From the NCBI GenBank assembly GCA_937998305.1, contig CALLDL010000058.1, positions 1-61,152 of the forward strand: a DNA stretch of 61,152 nt. The letters are read 5' to 3'. Shown piece after piece: positions 36,953 through 46,347 of this stretch. The notes beneath the pieces are model-generated. The model searched no databases. It saw only the letters and a program-made list of their open reading frames with translations, and was not told the DNA's origin. The DNA is from an uncultured Desulfobacterales bacterium. Its GTDB lineage: Bacteria > Desulfobacterota > Desulfobacteria > Desulfobacterales > UBA11574. Position numbers and translations under genes: made by a program. Position 1 is the first letter of the stretch. Each line of letters begins with the position of its first letter.

Positions 36953-36980
36953 AAGGTGGTTTAAAGTGGTTTTTAGGGGA
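36953..36980 (+). promoter_or_regulatory. MraZ operator: 10-bp-spaced direct repeats
   Basis: AAGGTGG (36953-36959), AAAGTGG (36963-36969) and a degenerate TTAGGGG (36973-36979) have a strict 10-bp period. The third overlaps the ribosome site of mraZ. This is the arrangement known for autoregulation by MraZ, which binds tandem GTGG-type boxes in its own leader. Confidence 0.7.
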
Positions 36981-36985
36981 GGTAT

Positions 36986-37432
36986 ATGTTTCGAGGAAGC
37001 TCATTTCATACCATTGATTCAAAAGGGCGTATCATTATTCCGGCCAGATTCCGTGATGTCATAAAAGCAGATGGATCATATGGTGTTATGCTTTCCAGAA
37101 TGGATGGGGCGCTTATCGCATACACCTATGATGAATGGCGAAAAATTGAAAACCGTATATTGACCCTGGCTGAAAAAAGCGAAAGCATGCGTCGATTCAG
37201 AAGAGTTTTTATTGGAGGATCCTTTGAATGTCCCTGTGACAAACAGGATCGTATTTTGATTCCACAGAATCTGAGAGGATATGCAGAATTCGAAAAAGAC
37301 ATTGTACTGGTTGGCGTCCTCGACCATTTTGAAATCTGGTCACGAGATAGCTGGAACCGGGAAAATATGGATCTGGAAAAAGACATGAAAAAGGAGGACG
37401 TAAGAAACGAAATTGCAAAGTTAGGGCTCTGA
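36986..37432 (+). CDS. mraZ: Transcriptional regulator MraZ
   Basis: A 148-residue DNA-binding protein with two AbrB-like halves: DSKGRIIIPARFRD near the N-terminus and CDKQDRILIPQNLRG in the middle. First gene of the dcw cluster; it probably represses its own operon through the boxes at 36953-36980. Ribosome site GGGGAGG. Followed after four bases by rsmH. Confidence 0.96.
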   Translation: MFRGSSFHTIDSKGRIIIPARFRDVIKADGSYGVMLSRMDGALIAYTYDEWRKIENRILTLAEKSESMRRFRRVFIGGSFECPCDKQDRILIPQNLRGYAEFEKDIVLVGVLDHFEIWSRDSWNRENMDLEKDMKKEDVRNEIAKLGL

Positions 37433-37436
37433 TCAT

Positions 37437-38375
37437 ATGCCGCTTAAACATATTCCGGTAATGATTCCTGAAGTGCTCCATTACCTCAACTGCAAGCCCG
37501 GCAAGATCTATGTTGACGGTACGCTGGGAGGTTCGGGACACGCCCGGGCGATTTGCCGCAACATTTCTCCGGGTGGCTTTTTTATCGGCATTGATCAGGA
37601 TATTGATGCAATCAAAAATGCGGAAGACGTTTTAAAATCGTTCGATTTAACCATCCGCCTCTTTCACGGTAACTTTATAGATCTTCCCGAGTTTCTGCGA
37701 CAGCTTAAAATAAAAGCGGTGGACGGTATTCTTCTGGATCTTGGGATTTCACTTCATCAAATCGAATCCAGCGGTCGTGGTTTCAGTTTTCTAAGAGACG
37801 AGCCCCTCGATATGCGCATGAACAGGGCGTCGAGAACAACAGCTGAAGGTTTGATTAACAGGATGGATGAAAAAAACCTTAAGCAGATTTTTCGAGAATA
37901 CGGAGAAGAACGATGGGCGGGGAAAATCGCAAAAAAAATCGTAAGGTCAAGAAAGCAAAAAGCAATAAGATCCAGCAGACAACTGGCCCAGATCGTATGC
38001 GATGCCGTTCCAAAATCTACATCATTTCATCAAAAGATTCATCCGGCAACACGGGTTTTCATGGCACTTAGAATTGCTGTCAACAGGGAGCTGGAAATGC
38101 TCAGTGTATTCATGGAAAACGTTGCAGATCTTCTAAACCCCAAAGCTCGCCTATGTGTTCTATCTTTTCATTCTCTTGAAGACCGGATCGTAAAACATCG
38201 ATTTAAAGCCCTTGAAAAAGGATGTGTTTGTCCCCCAGATTTTCCAGAATGTGCCTGCAATCAAAAACCGGTCCTTCGTTTGCTGACGAAAAAAGTAGCG
38301 CGTCCTTCAAAAGAAGAGATTGAAAGAAACCCCATGGCGAGAAGCACAAAGCTAAGAGCGGCAGAAAAGATATAA
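37437..38375 (+). CDS. rsmH: 16S rRNA m4C1402 methyltransferase RsmH
   Basis: A 312-residue SAM-dependent enzyme that methylates N4 of C1402 of 16S rRNA. Motifs HIPVMIPEVLHYL, YVDGTLGGSGHARAI, GILLDLGISLHQIE and RVFMALRIAVNRELE are present. The C-terminal cysteine group (CVCPPDFPECAC) is seen in some members. Its stop overlaps the ftsL start by one base. Confidence 0.96.
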   Translation: MPLKHIPVMIPEVLHYLNCKPGKIYVDGTLGGSGHARAICRNISPGGFFIGIDQDIDAIKNAEDVLKSFDLTIRLFHGNFIDLPEFLRQLKIKAVDGILLDLGISLHQIESSGRGFSFLRDEPLDMRMNRASRTTAEGLINRMDEKNLKQIFREYGEERWAGKIAKKIVRSRKQKAIRSSRQLAQIVCDAVPKSTSFHQKIHPATRVFMALRIAVNRELEMLSVFMENVADLLNPKARLCVLSFHSLEDRIVKHRFKALEKGCVCPPDFPECACNQKPVLRLLTKKVARPSKEEIERNPMARSTKLRAAEKI

Positions 38376-38671
38376 TGGTCCGTAAAACACGAAAAAAAAA
38401 CGGCGATGTAAAAATAACTGGAATATGGATCATTTTCATGGTCGTATTTATTGCCGAACTCTTCCTTTATACGTGGTGCCGTGTCAACTATATAGATGTG
38501 GGATATGAGATTTCAAAAGAAACCAAGAAACAGCATGAGCTTGTCGCCTGGCAGAATAATTTAAAGATCGAGCTGGCAAGCTTAAAATCTCCGGAACGGA
38601 TCGCAAAAATCGCGAAAGATCAACTCGGGTTGAAAGCGCCGACTAAAAGCCAGACTATTGTTATTCCATGA
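38375..38671 (+). CDS. ftsL: Cell division protein FtsL
   Basis: A 98-residue bitopic protein: short basic N-terminus, membrane segment near residues 13-30 (ITGIWIIFMVVFIAELFLY) and a coiled-coil ectodomain (EISKETKKQHELVAWQNNLK). Sequence is divergent as usual for FtsL, so the call rests on topology and position between rsmH and ftsI. Confidence 0.85.
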   Translation: MVRKTRKKNGDVKITGIWIIFMVVFIAELFLYTWCRVNYIDVGYEISKETKKQHELVAWQNNLKIELASLKSPERIAKIAKDQLGLKAPTKSQTIVIP

Positions 38672-38683
38672 TTCGGATTTGAT

Positions 38684-40393
38684 ATGAAACAGATAAAATT
38701 ACGTGTAATTATCATTGGGGCTTTCTTTACCTTCTTTTTTATTATCATCGGCGTCAAGGCCATGTACCTTCAGGTTTTTCGTGGCTCCTGGCTGTCCCAG
38801 AAAGCCGCAAATCAATACGAAGTGTCTTTTAAATCTTCGGGGAAACGCGGAACCATTTTCGACAGAAACCTCAGGGAAATGGCAGTGAGTATCGATGTTA
38901 CGTCTATTGCCGCGCACCCGTCGCAAATAGAACATCCCAAAAGCGCTGCAAGATTGCTCTCAAAAGCCCTTAAGATAGACCGTAAAGTGCTTGCTAAAAA
39001 ACTCAATTCTAAAAAAAAGTTCGTATGGATCAAAAGAAAGGTAACACCGAAAGAGGCTGAAGCCGTCAAAAAGCTTAACATGGAAGGTCTTGATTTCATA
39101 CTTGAACATAAGCGTTTTTTTCCTAACAAAACACTTGCCGCCCAGCTCATTGGATTTACCGATATTGATGATCATGGTTCGGAAGGCATCGAATATAATT
39201 ATGACGACGATCTTAGCGGTGAAGTGTTCCAATACACGGTGTTGAGAGATGCGCATGGCCGCGGATTTGAAGCTGAAAAAATGACCGGCCTATCCTCCAG
39301 CGGCAAAAACCTTGTCCTCACCATTGACAGCACTATCCAGTACATTGCAGAAAAAACGCTTGGCGAGACCGTGAAAAAATTTTCGGCAAAATCCGGAATG
39401 GTCATTGTCATGGTTCCCAAGACCGGTGCCATATTGGCGATGGCGCATGTTCCTTTATTCAATCCCAATGCATTAAAAAGGTCCCACAGGAAGTACTGGA
39501 GAAACAGGATTATCACCGACCCATTTGAACCGGGTTCAACCATGAAGATTTTCAGCGCGGCGGCGGCAATAGAATCCGGAAGCAGCTCTCCAAGCAGCAT
39601 CTTTTTTTGCGAGAACGGTGCTTACAAGATGGGGAAACACGTTATCCACGACACCCATGAGCATGGATGGCTGTCCCTACAGCAGATTATCAAATATTCG
39701 AGCAATATCGGCGCTATCAAATTCAGTGCAGTTACGGGGTCTGAATATCTGTCCAGGACCTTTCAAAATTTCGGTTTCGGGTCGAAGACCGGAATCGACT
39801 GCCCAGGTGAAACCGCCGGCAACCTGCCCCCTTTTAGACGATGGACAAAAGTGGATGCCGGAACCATCTCTTTTGGTCAGGGGGTTTCGGTTTCTGCCTT
39901 ACAGCTCATCGTAGCCACATCCGCAGTTGCAAACAAGGGAATCCTCATGAAGCCTTATGTGGTTCAGGCGATTACCGATCATAATGGCCGGCTGATCAAG
40001 AGCTTTGGCCCAAGGAGAATCAGAAGGGTAATTTCAGAAAAAACCGCCGGGATGTTAAGCAGAATCATGCAGACGGTCATTACCGAAGGAGGGACAGGTG
40101 TCAATGCCGCCCTTGAAGGATATTCCGCTTGCGGCAAAACAGGCACAGCTCAAAAAATCGACGAAAATGGGAGATATTCTTATGATAAATATGTGTCATC
40201 CTTTATAGGATTTGCACCTGTGGAAAACCCAAAAATTGCTGTTTTGGTTGTTGTTGATGAACCCGTAAAACAGCATTACGGAAGTATTGTTGCAGCGCCT
40301 GCATTTAAAGCCATCGCCCAGAAAACACTGGACTATATGCATATAGCGCCAAAAAGAAAAACTGACAAAGTAATGGTTTCTTTGAGGAGATAG
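38684..40393 (+). CDS. ftsI: Septal peptidoglycan transpeptidase FtsI (PBP3)
   Basis: A 569-residue class B penicillin-binding protein. Membrane segment at residues 8-27, dimerisation domain, then a transpeptidase with S285-T-M-K (SxxK), S339-S-N (SxN) and K485-T-G (KTG). It crosslinks the septal wall with FtsW. Nine bases before murEF. No C-terminal PASTA domain. Confidence 0.95.
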   Translation: MKQIKLRVIIIGAFFTFFFIIIGVKAMYLQVFRGSWLSQKAANQYEVSFKSSGKRGTIFDRNLREMAVSIDVTSIAAHPSQIEHPKSAARLLSKALKIDRKVLAKKLNSKKKFVWIKRKVTPKEAEAVKKLNMEGLDFILEHKRFFPNKTLAAQLIGFTDIDDHGSEGIEYNYDDDLSGEVFQYTVLRDAHGRGFEAEKMTGLSSSGKNLVLTIDSTIQYIAEKTLGETVKKFSAKSGMVIVMVPKTGAILAMAHVPLFNPNALKRSHRKYWRNRIITDPFEPGSTMKIFSAAAAIESGSSSPSSIFFCENGAYKMGKHVIHDTHEHGWLSLQQIIKYSSNIGAIKFSAVTGSEYLSRTFQNFGFGSKTGIDCPGETAGNLPPFRRWTKVDAGTISFGQGVSVSALQLIVATSAVANKGILMKPYVVQAITDHNGRLIKSFGPRRIRRVISEKTAGMLSRIMQTVITEGGTGVNAALEGYSACGKTGTAQKIDENGRYSYDKYVSSFIGFAPVENPKIAVLVVVDEPVKQHYGSIVAAPAFKAIAQKTLDYMHIAPKRKTDKVMVSLRR

Positions 40394-40402
40394 ACAAAAA
40401 GG

Positions 40403-43400
40403 ATGCGGCTTTCAGATTTATTAAAAACTGTCGATCCTGTTGGATTTTACGGCATAGAGGCAGAGCAGAGCGGTCATGTTTCGGATATTGGAAACACTGA
40501 GCATTCTGATCCGGATGTCGGATTTTTGTTTTTACCGGATCCCGAGATAGGCTCCATCCATTACAGGGCTCAGGATGTTCAGCCGGGCGGGCTCTTTGTT
40601 GCCATAGAGGGACTTGCTGCTGACGGCCATGATTTTATCGATGAAGCGCTGACAAGGGGCGCATCAGCCATTGTTACCCAGAAACCCGTCAAAAGTGAAT
40701 CCATAATTATCGAAGTCGAAAATACCAGAAAAGCCCTGGCCGCCATATCCGCCCGATTTTTTATAAATCCATCGGAAAAACTTTTTTTAATCGGTATCAC
40801 AGGTACTAACGGAAAGACAACCACTGCATTTTTAATCGAACATATTCTTGATAAAACAGGTATCCGTGTGGGCGTCATCGGAACTTTAAACTACAGATAT
40901 GCCGGCAAGACGTTTCAAAATCCCATGACAACCCCCGAATCTTTTGATCTCCAGAAAATCCTGGCAGAAATGCTGGATAACCAGGTGACCCATGTGGTCG
41001 TGGAAGTTTCATCACATGCCCTCGATCTATATAGAGTGCATCACTGCAAATTCGATCTCGCAATATTTACCAATTTGACCCAGGATCATCTGGATTATCA
41101 TAAGGATATGGATTCCTACTGGTCCTGTAAGAAGAGGCTTTTCACAGAAATTCTTGACGTCAAATCGGAAAATAATCGGGTCCTGGCCATCATCAACCAT
41201 AATGACGAAAGAGGGAGAGAACTTAGCCATATACTCGAATCACGTCTGGGCCAAGCGTCTGTGCTCTCTTCTGGCTTTTCAGACAACAACCGCATACGAC
41301 CCGAGGACGTCACTTACGATTTGGGCGGCATTACAGGTAAAATTTCCACCCCTAACGGCGCTTTTAAATTCAAATCACATCTTGTGGGACAGCATAATCT
41401 GGAGAACATTCTCTGCGCCACAGGTGTGGGCATTGTCCTCGGTTTTTCAGTAGATGCCATCAAATACGGCATTGAATCGGTTAAAGCCGTGCCCGGCCGT
41501 CTCGAATCTATTCCCAACGATCACAAACGATTTGTATATGTGGATTATGCCCATACACCGGATGCTCTTGAGAATGTGCTCGCTTCGTTACGAGAATGCA
41601 CTCCGGGCCGGCTTATCTGCGTATTTGGTTGCGGCGGCAATCGGGACAAAGCAAAGCGACCTCAAATGGGTGACATCGCCGGAAGGTTTTCTGATCTTGT
41701 TGTGATCACATCGGACAATCCAAGAACCGAACCCTCCATGGAGATTATCGATCAGATTCTTGAGGGTACAAAAAGATCGATTGCTTATCCGTTTATACCA
41801 TCGGATTTCAGTGAAAATTTTCCAATGAAAGGATATGTGGTTGAGCCGGATCGAAAAAAGGCCATCACTCTTGCAATAAAGGTGTCCAGAGTAAACGATG
41901 CGATTCTGATTGCGGGAAAGGGGAACGAACCTTATCAAATCATCGGAGACAAAACCATTGCCTTTGATGACAGAAAAGAAGCCCAAAAAGCCCTTTCAAC
42001 GTTAAACGTAAAAAGTCTCGGATCCAAAACGAGATCCAATCCGAAAGTCCTGTCCGATAATCCAAAACCTGTAAATTCCGATCTGATCCCATGGCGTGTT
42101 GATGAAATTATAGAAGCCACTGGAGGACAGTTGTTTTGCGGGGATTTGGCACGCACGTTCACCGGAGTTTCCATTGATTCTCGCAGGATATCTGCCGATG
42201 ATCTTTTTATCGCCATTAAAGGGGAGGATCATGACGGCCACCGTTTTATAGGTAGTGTTATTGAAAAAGGTGTCAATGGATGTTTGATCGATCAAAGAAA
42301 AACCGACTTGCTCTCCAAACCCGAAGGGTCAGACACCGGTGTTGTTTGTATCACTGTAGATGATACAACCAAAGCTCTGGGTGATATGGCGGCATTTAAT
42401 AGAAGACGCACACCAGTTTCGGTTATTGCCATCACGGGCTCAAACGGAAAAACCAGCACCCGTAAAATGACATCGGATGTGGTTTCCAGTCGGTTTTGCA
42501 CATTGTCGACCCAGGGCAATTTAAACAACGACATCGGACTTCCCTTGACGCTGCTTAAGCTGAATAGAGACCACCAATGGGCTGTTGTGGAACTGGGAAT
42601 GAACAGACCCGGGGAGATCGAACGACTGGCTGAAATCTGTCTGCCGGATGTTGGCCTTATTACAAATATCGGTCCTGCACACCTTGAAGGATTGGGTTCA
42701 ATGGAAGCGGTCATGAAGGCCAAAGGTGAACTGCTGGGAAAAATCAAGCCGAACGGCATGGCGATTCTCAATGCAGACGATCCGAGGCTGCTGAAACTGG
42801 CAGATATCGCACCTACCACTGTTATGTTGTTCGGCATGTCCAAAGATGCCGCAATCAGAGCTGAATCTGTTGAGAAAAAAGGGGAAGGGCTCTCTTTCAG
42901 CCTGGTGCTGCCTGATGAAACGATTTTGGTTCATCTTAAAACTCCGGCAATGTTTATGATTCCAAATGCTCTGGCGGCGGCGGCGGCGGGCCATCTTTTA
43001 GGTTTAACAGCCGTTGAAATCAAAAACGGACTCGAAGCCTTCAAACCGGTTCAAGGTAGAATGAACATCCATAAAACCGGTAAAGGAATCCATATTATCG
43101 ACGATACGTACAATGCCAATCCAGGTTCAATGCAGGCCGCCATAATCACCTTTACGTCATTGAAGGGAAAGAACAAAGGATTTCTGATTACCGGCGATAT
43201 GCTTGAACTGGGAGAACACTCGGCGCCTATGCATCAAAAGATAGGCGCCATTGCCGCAAGGTCAGAAATTGCGGCTCTTTATGTGACCGGCAAATTCGCT
43301 GAAGATGTCGTGGCAGGTGCTTTGGAAGAACATATGAATTCGGATGACATTTTTAAAGGTACCCGGGAGGAGATCATAGAGGCTGTTACAGACCGGCTCG

Positions 43401-43489
43401 ATGCCGGCGACTGGGTTCTGGTAAAGGGGTCAAGGGGGATGGCCATGGAAAAAGTTGTTGAAGGGCTGTTGGCGTGGGCTGATAATTAA
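40403..43489 (+). CDS. murE-murF: Fused MurE-MurF ligase
   Basis: A single open frame of 1028 residues with two Mur ligases. MurE half: P-loop GITGTNGKTTT (from 131) and the DNPR motif (438-441), which predicts meso-diaminopimelate as the added amino acid. MurF half: P-loop AITGSNGKTST (from 676), then the D-Ala-D-Ala-adding domain. The join is around residues 535-562, a charged linker with no internal start. One protein would thus add both meso-Dpm and D-Ala-D-Ala to UDP-MurNAc peptide. Such fusions are known in a few lineages (for example Bordetella). Confidence 0.94.
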   Translation: MRLSDLLKTVDPVGFYGIEAEQSGHVSDIGNTEHSDPDVGFLFLPDPEIGSIHYRAQDVQPGGLFVAIEGLAADGHDFIDEALTRGASAIVTQKPVKSESIIIEVENTRKALAAISARFFINPSEKLFLIGITGTNGKTTTAFLIEHILDKTGIRVGVIGTLNYRYAGKTFQNPMTTPESFDLQKILAEMLDNQVTHVVVEVSSHALDLYRVHHCKFDLAIFTNLTQDHLDYHKDMDSYWSCKKRLFTEILDVKSENNRVLAIINHNDERGRELSHILESRLGQASVLSSGFSDNNRIRPEDVTYDLGGITGKISTPNGAFKFKSHLVGQHNLENILCATGVGIVLGFSVDAIKYGIESVKAVPGRLESIPNDHKRFVYVDYAHTPDALENVLASLRECTPGRLICVFGCGGNRDKAKRPQMGDIAGRFSDLVVITSDNPRTEPSMEIIDQILEGTKRSIAYPFIPSDFSENFPMKGYVVEPDRKKAITLAIKVSRVNDAILIAGKGNEPYQIIGDKTIAFDDRKEAQKALSTLNVKSLGSKTRSNPKVLSDNPKPVNSDLIPWRVDEIIEATGGQLFCGDLARTFTGVSIDSRRISADDLFIAIKGEDHDGHRFIGSVIEKGVNGCLIDQRKTDLLSKPEGSDTGVVCITVDDTTKALGDMAAFNRRRTPVSVIAITGSNGKTSTRKMTSDVVSSRFCTLSTQGNLNNDIGLPLTLLKLNRDHQWAVVELGMNRPGEIERLAEICLPDVGLITNIGPAHLEGLGSMEAVMKAKGELLGKIKPNGMAILNADDPRLLKLADIAPTTVMLFGMSKDAAIRAESVEKKGEGLSFSLVLPDETILVHLKTPAMFMIPNALAAAAAGHLLGLTAVEIKNGLEAFKPVQGRMNIHKTGKGIHIIDDTYNANPGSMQAAIITFTSLKGKNKGFLITGDMLELGEHSAPMHQKIGAIAARSEIAALYVTGKFAEDVVAGALEEHMNSDDIFKGTREEIIEAVTDRLDAGDWVLVKGSRGMAMEKVVEGLLAWADN

Positions 43490-43564
43490 AATTACTAAGG
43501 AGTACAAATCCTACTCGACTTTTTTACTGATATGCTGACTTTGATATTAAATAAAGAAAAAATT

Positions 43565-43693
43565 ACAAGTGCCTAAAGTGAGCTAAAGTGAACTAAAGTT
43601 AAGGAGTTTTTTTGCAATTATATTTTAATGACAGCGCGTTAGCGCTACCTCAACTTTAGGCACTTTAGATCACTTCAAACTTTAGACACTTGT
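43565..43693. repeat. CTAAAGTG-type inverted repeat (element K) between murEF and mraY
   Basis: ACAAGTGCCTAAAGTGAGCT (from 43565) mirrors the arm ending TTTAGACACTTGT at 43693; each arm repeats CTAAAGT words three times. The apex has GCGCGTTAGCGC. It occupies part of the 357-bp gap that separates the first five dcw genes from mraY. Confidence 0.7.
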
Positions 43694-43846
43694 GAAAAGT
43701 CTTTCGGTAACATTTCCATGGGTAAGGGTTATGTAGAGTATCTAATTTATCTAAAATTGATATAAAATTTAATCACACTTGAAGCAGAAGTTGAAACCGG
43801 CTTTTTAGAAAGATTTAAGCTGCCACCAGAAGAGTAAAACAAAAGC

Positions 43847-44926
43847 ATGCTGTATCATTTACTATATCCGCTTCATAAGACGCTGTCGGTTTTTAATGTA
43901 TTCCGATACATTACATTTAGGACCATCTATGCCAGTCTGACGGCTTTTTTAATCTGTTTTTTCCTGGGACCCTGGGTGATTAGAAAACTGAGCTACATGC
44001 AGATCGGTCAATATGTCAGAGATGACGGACCGGAGACACACCTTAAAAAAGCCGGAACACCGACCATGGGTGGAACGTTGATCATTTTTTCGATTACTGT
44101 TTCCACACTGTTGTGGACCAATTTGACCAATTATTTTGTGTGGATCGTGCTTTTTGTGACTGTTGGCTACGGAGGTATCGGTTTTATGGACGACTATCTC
44201 ATGCAGATCAAAAAGCAGAGCAAGGGACTGACGGTTCGAAACAAATTTCTGCTTCAGGCGATTCTGGCGATGGTTACGGGAGTTCTGGTCTATGTGAGTC
44301 CGGACTTTTCCACCCGCATAACCATTCCGTTTTTTAAAAACATTTCACCCGATCTCGGGTGGGGATATATACTGTTTGCAGCATTGGTCATTATCGGTAC
44401 ATCGAATGCAGTCAATATCACTGACGGGCTGGATGGTCTTGCCATCGGACCGCTTGTTATCGCTTCAGCTGCGTACATGGTTTTTGCATATGTGGCCGGG
44501 CACGTTAGAATCGCTAATTATTTGCAGATCAATTATGTGGCGGGAAGTGGGGAGATTGCAATTTTCTGTGGCGCCATGGCCGGTTCAGGTTTGGGATTTT
44601 TGTGGTTCAATTCGTATCCGGCACAAATTTTTATGGGGGATGTGGGTTCTCTGTCGCTGGGCGCAGCCATTGGCACTGTGGCGGTGATCACCAAGCAGGA
44701 GATACTTCTGGCATTGGTGGGAGGGTTATTTGTCATTGAAACGCTGTCTGTTATTTTTCAGGTCGGTTTCTTCAAAATGACAAATGGTCGCAGAATTTTC
44801 CGAATGGCTCCCCTTCATCACCATTTTGAGCTCAAAGGATGGTCGGAGCCCAAAGTTACTGTTCGATTCTGGATCATCGCAATTGCACTGGCGTTGATTT
44901 CCATGAGTACGCTGAAACTGAGATAA
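43847..44926 (+). CDS. mraY: Phospho-N-acetylmuramoyl-pentapeptide transferase MraY
   Basis: A 359-residue integral membrane enzyme that loads UDP-MurNAc-pentapeptide on undecaprenyl phosphate (lipid I). Ten hydrophobic segments are visible. Catalytic motifs: [15 protein letters not shown] (Asp pair), [24 protein letters not shown] and the C-terminal histidines [13 protein letters not shown]. Five bases before murD. Confidence 0.97.
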   Translation: MLYHLLYPLHKTLSVFNVFRYITFRTIYASLTAFLICFFLGPWVIRKLSYMQIGQYVRDDGPETHLKKAGTPTMGGTLIIFSITVSTLLWTNLTNYFVWIVLFVTVGYGGIGFMDDYLMQIKKQSKGLTVRNKFLLQAILAMVTGVLVYVSPDFSTRITIPFFKNISPDLGWGYILFAALVIIGTSNAVNITDGLDGLAIGPLVIASAAYMVFAYVAGHVRIANYLQINYVAGSGEIAIFCGAMAGSGLGFLWFNSYPAQIFMGDVGSLSLGAAIGTVAVITKQEILLALVGGLFVIETLSVIFQVGFFKMTNGRRIFRMAPLHHHFELKGWSEPKVTVRFWIIAIALALISMSTLKLR

Positions 44927-44931
44927 AAAAT

Positions 44932-46347
44932 ATGGATCTTCATCAAAAAAACATTCTTATCGTCGGCCTTGGCATATCCGGTATGGCCGCAGCGCGATTC
45001 GCCAAAAACAAGGGAGGGATCGTGACGATAACCGATATTGCCAAAGAAGACGCCCTGGCCGACTATTTACCGGAGGTGCGTAAAATAGATGTTAGGACCG
45101 AACTGGGGGATCATAACACAGAGACTTTTGAGAGTGCTGATCTTATCATTGTGAGTCCCGGGGTTCCCCATACCATTTTGCCCATTGAACGGGCCAAAGA
45201 AAAGGGCATTCCGATATTAGGGGAAATAGAGCTTGCTTCACGATATATCCGGGAACCTATTGTAGCCATATCCGGTACCAACGGTAAAACAACAACAACA
45301 CGGCTATTGGGCCATATGATGAAAAATTCCGGGTTTAAGGTCTTTGTGGGCGGGAATATCGGCAACCCATTGATCGATTATGCCTGCAGGGAAAAAACGG
45401 CAGACATTGTTGTGGCTGAAGTCAGCAGTTTTCAGCTCGACACCATCGATACGTTCAGACCCCGGGTCAGTGTCCTCTTGAACATCAGTGCGGATCATCT
45501 TGATCGATATCCGGATTTTGAATCTTATGTAAGGTCCAAAGGTCGCATTTTTAAAAACCAGGCTGAAGGCGATACAGCAGTAATAAATGGTTCTGATCCC
45601 TCTATTTCCTTAATCAGCAAAACGCTTAGAACCCGTGTACTGCCCTTTTATCATCAGGACAATTTTCATACTAAAAACCGAGAATATGCCATCATCAGCA
45701 GAAGAAATGGACAAAATGCACCGATGATAAATATTTTTACAAAAGAAGACCCCGAAGGTTTTCTGGATCTTTCGCAGGTAGATCTTTTGGGACAACACAA
45801 TATGGAAAATGTCGCGGCATCGGCCTTGGCAGCCCTGGCCGCCGGTGGGACCTTGAAAGGAATTCAATCCGCATTAAACGATTTCAAAGGGCTTTCCCAT
45901 CGTCTGGAATTTGTCAAAATCATCAATGGTGTTCACTTTTACGATGATTCAAAGGGAACAAACATCGATGCAGTGGCCAGAGCGCTTGAAGTTTTCGATA
46001 AACCGGTGGTTCTTATTATGGGCGGGCGTGATAAAGGTGGAAACTTTAAACAACTGCGAGGGATAGTGAAGAAACATACGAAAAAACTTATCGTTATGGG
46101 CGAAGCAGGAAATGTTATAAAATCGGTTCTTAAAGATTCATGTCAGGAAGGCGCCCAAAATGCATCCACAATGGAAAATGCGGTGAGTTTAGCGTATCTT
46201 GCGGCATCGCCCGGAGATGTGGTGCTCTTGTCTCCCGGTTGTTCCAGTTTTGACATGTACCAAAGCTATGCAGAGCGGGGGGAAGTATTTTGTAAGGCGG
46301 TTGAAAATCTTGAAAATTCAGATCGGAATATAACGCATGGCCAGTGA
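44932..46347 (+). CDS. murD: UDP-MurNAc-L-Ala:D-Glu ligase MurD
   Basis: A 471-residue cytosolic ligase that adds D-Glu. Rossmann-like start NILIVGLGISGMAAARF, P-loop ISGTNGKTTTTRL, and the C-terminal domain with DDSKGTNIDAVARAL and ILIMGGRDKGG-type segment. I start at the ATG at 44932, just after mraY; the longer frame to 44839 overlaps mraY. It overlaps ftsW by 11 bp. Confidence 0.95.
   Translation: MDLHQKNILIVGLGISGMAAARFAKNKGGIVTITDIAKEDALADYLPEVRKIDVRTELGDHNTETFESADLIIVSPGVPHTILPIERAKEKGIPILGEIELASRYIREPIVAISGTNGKTTTTRLLGHMMKNSGFKVFVGGNIGNPLIDYACREKTADIVVAEVSSFQLDTIDTFRPRVSVLLNISADHLDRYPDFESYVRSKGRIFKNQAEGDTAVINGSDPSISLISKTLRTRVLPFYHQDNFHTKNREYAIISRRNGQNAPMINIFTKEDPEGFLDLSQVDLLGQHNMENVAASALAALAAGGTLKGIQSALNDFKGLSHRLEFVKIINGVHFYDDSKGTNIDAVARALEVFDKPVVLIMGGRDKGGNFKQLRGIVKKHTKKLIVMGEAGNVIKSVLKDSCQEGAQNASTMENAVSLAYLAASPGDVVLLSPGCSSFDMYQSYAERGEVFCKAVENLENSDRNITHGQ

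Larger units (their letters stand above)
36321..36985. other. Spacer before the dcw cluster
   Basis: 665 bp without an intact gene. It holds the isochorismatase-type fragment (36405-36529), an inverted pair of MraZ-type boxes (36827-36843), the mraZ promoter (36919-36947) and the MraZ operator (36953-36980). Confidence 0.7.

Noticed and set aside
43766-43837. Short frame NLITLEAEVETGFLERFKL ending before mraY
   Set aside because: Only about 23 codons after an in-frame stop, with no start and no recognised family; possibly a gene remnant but not supportable.
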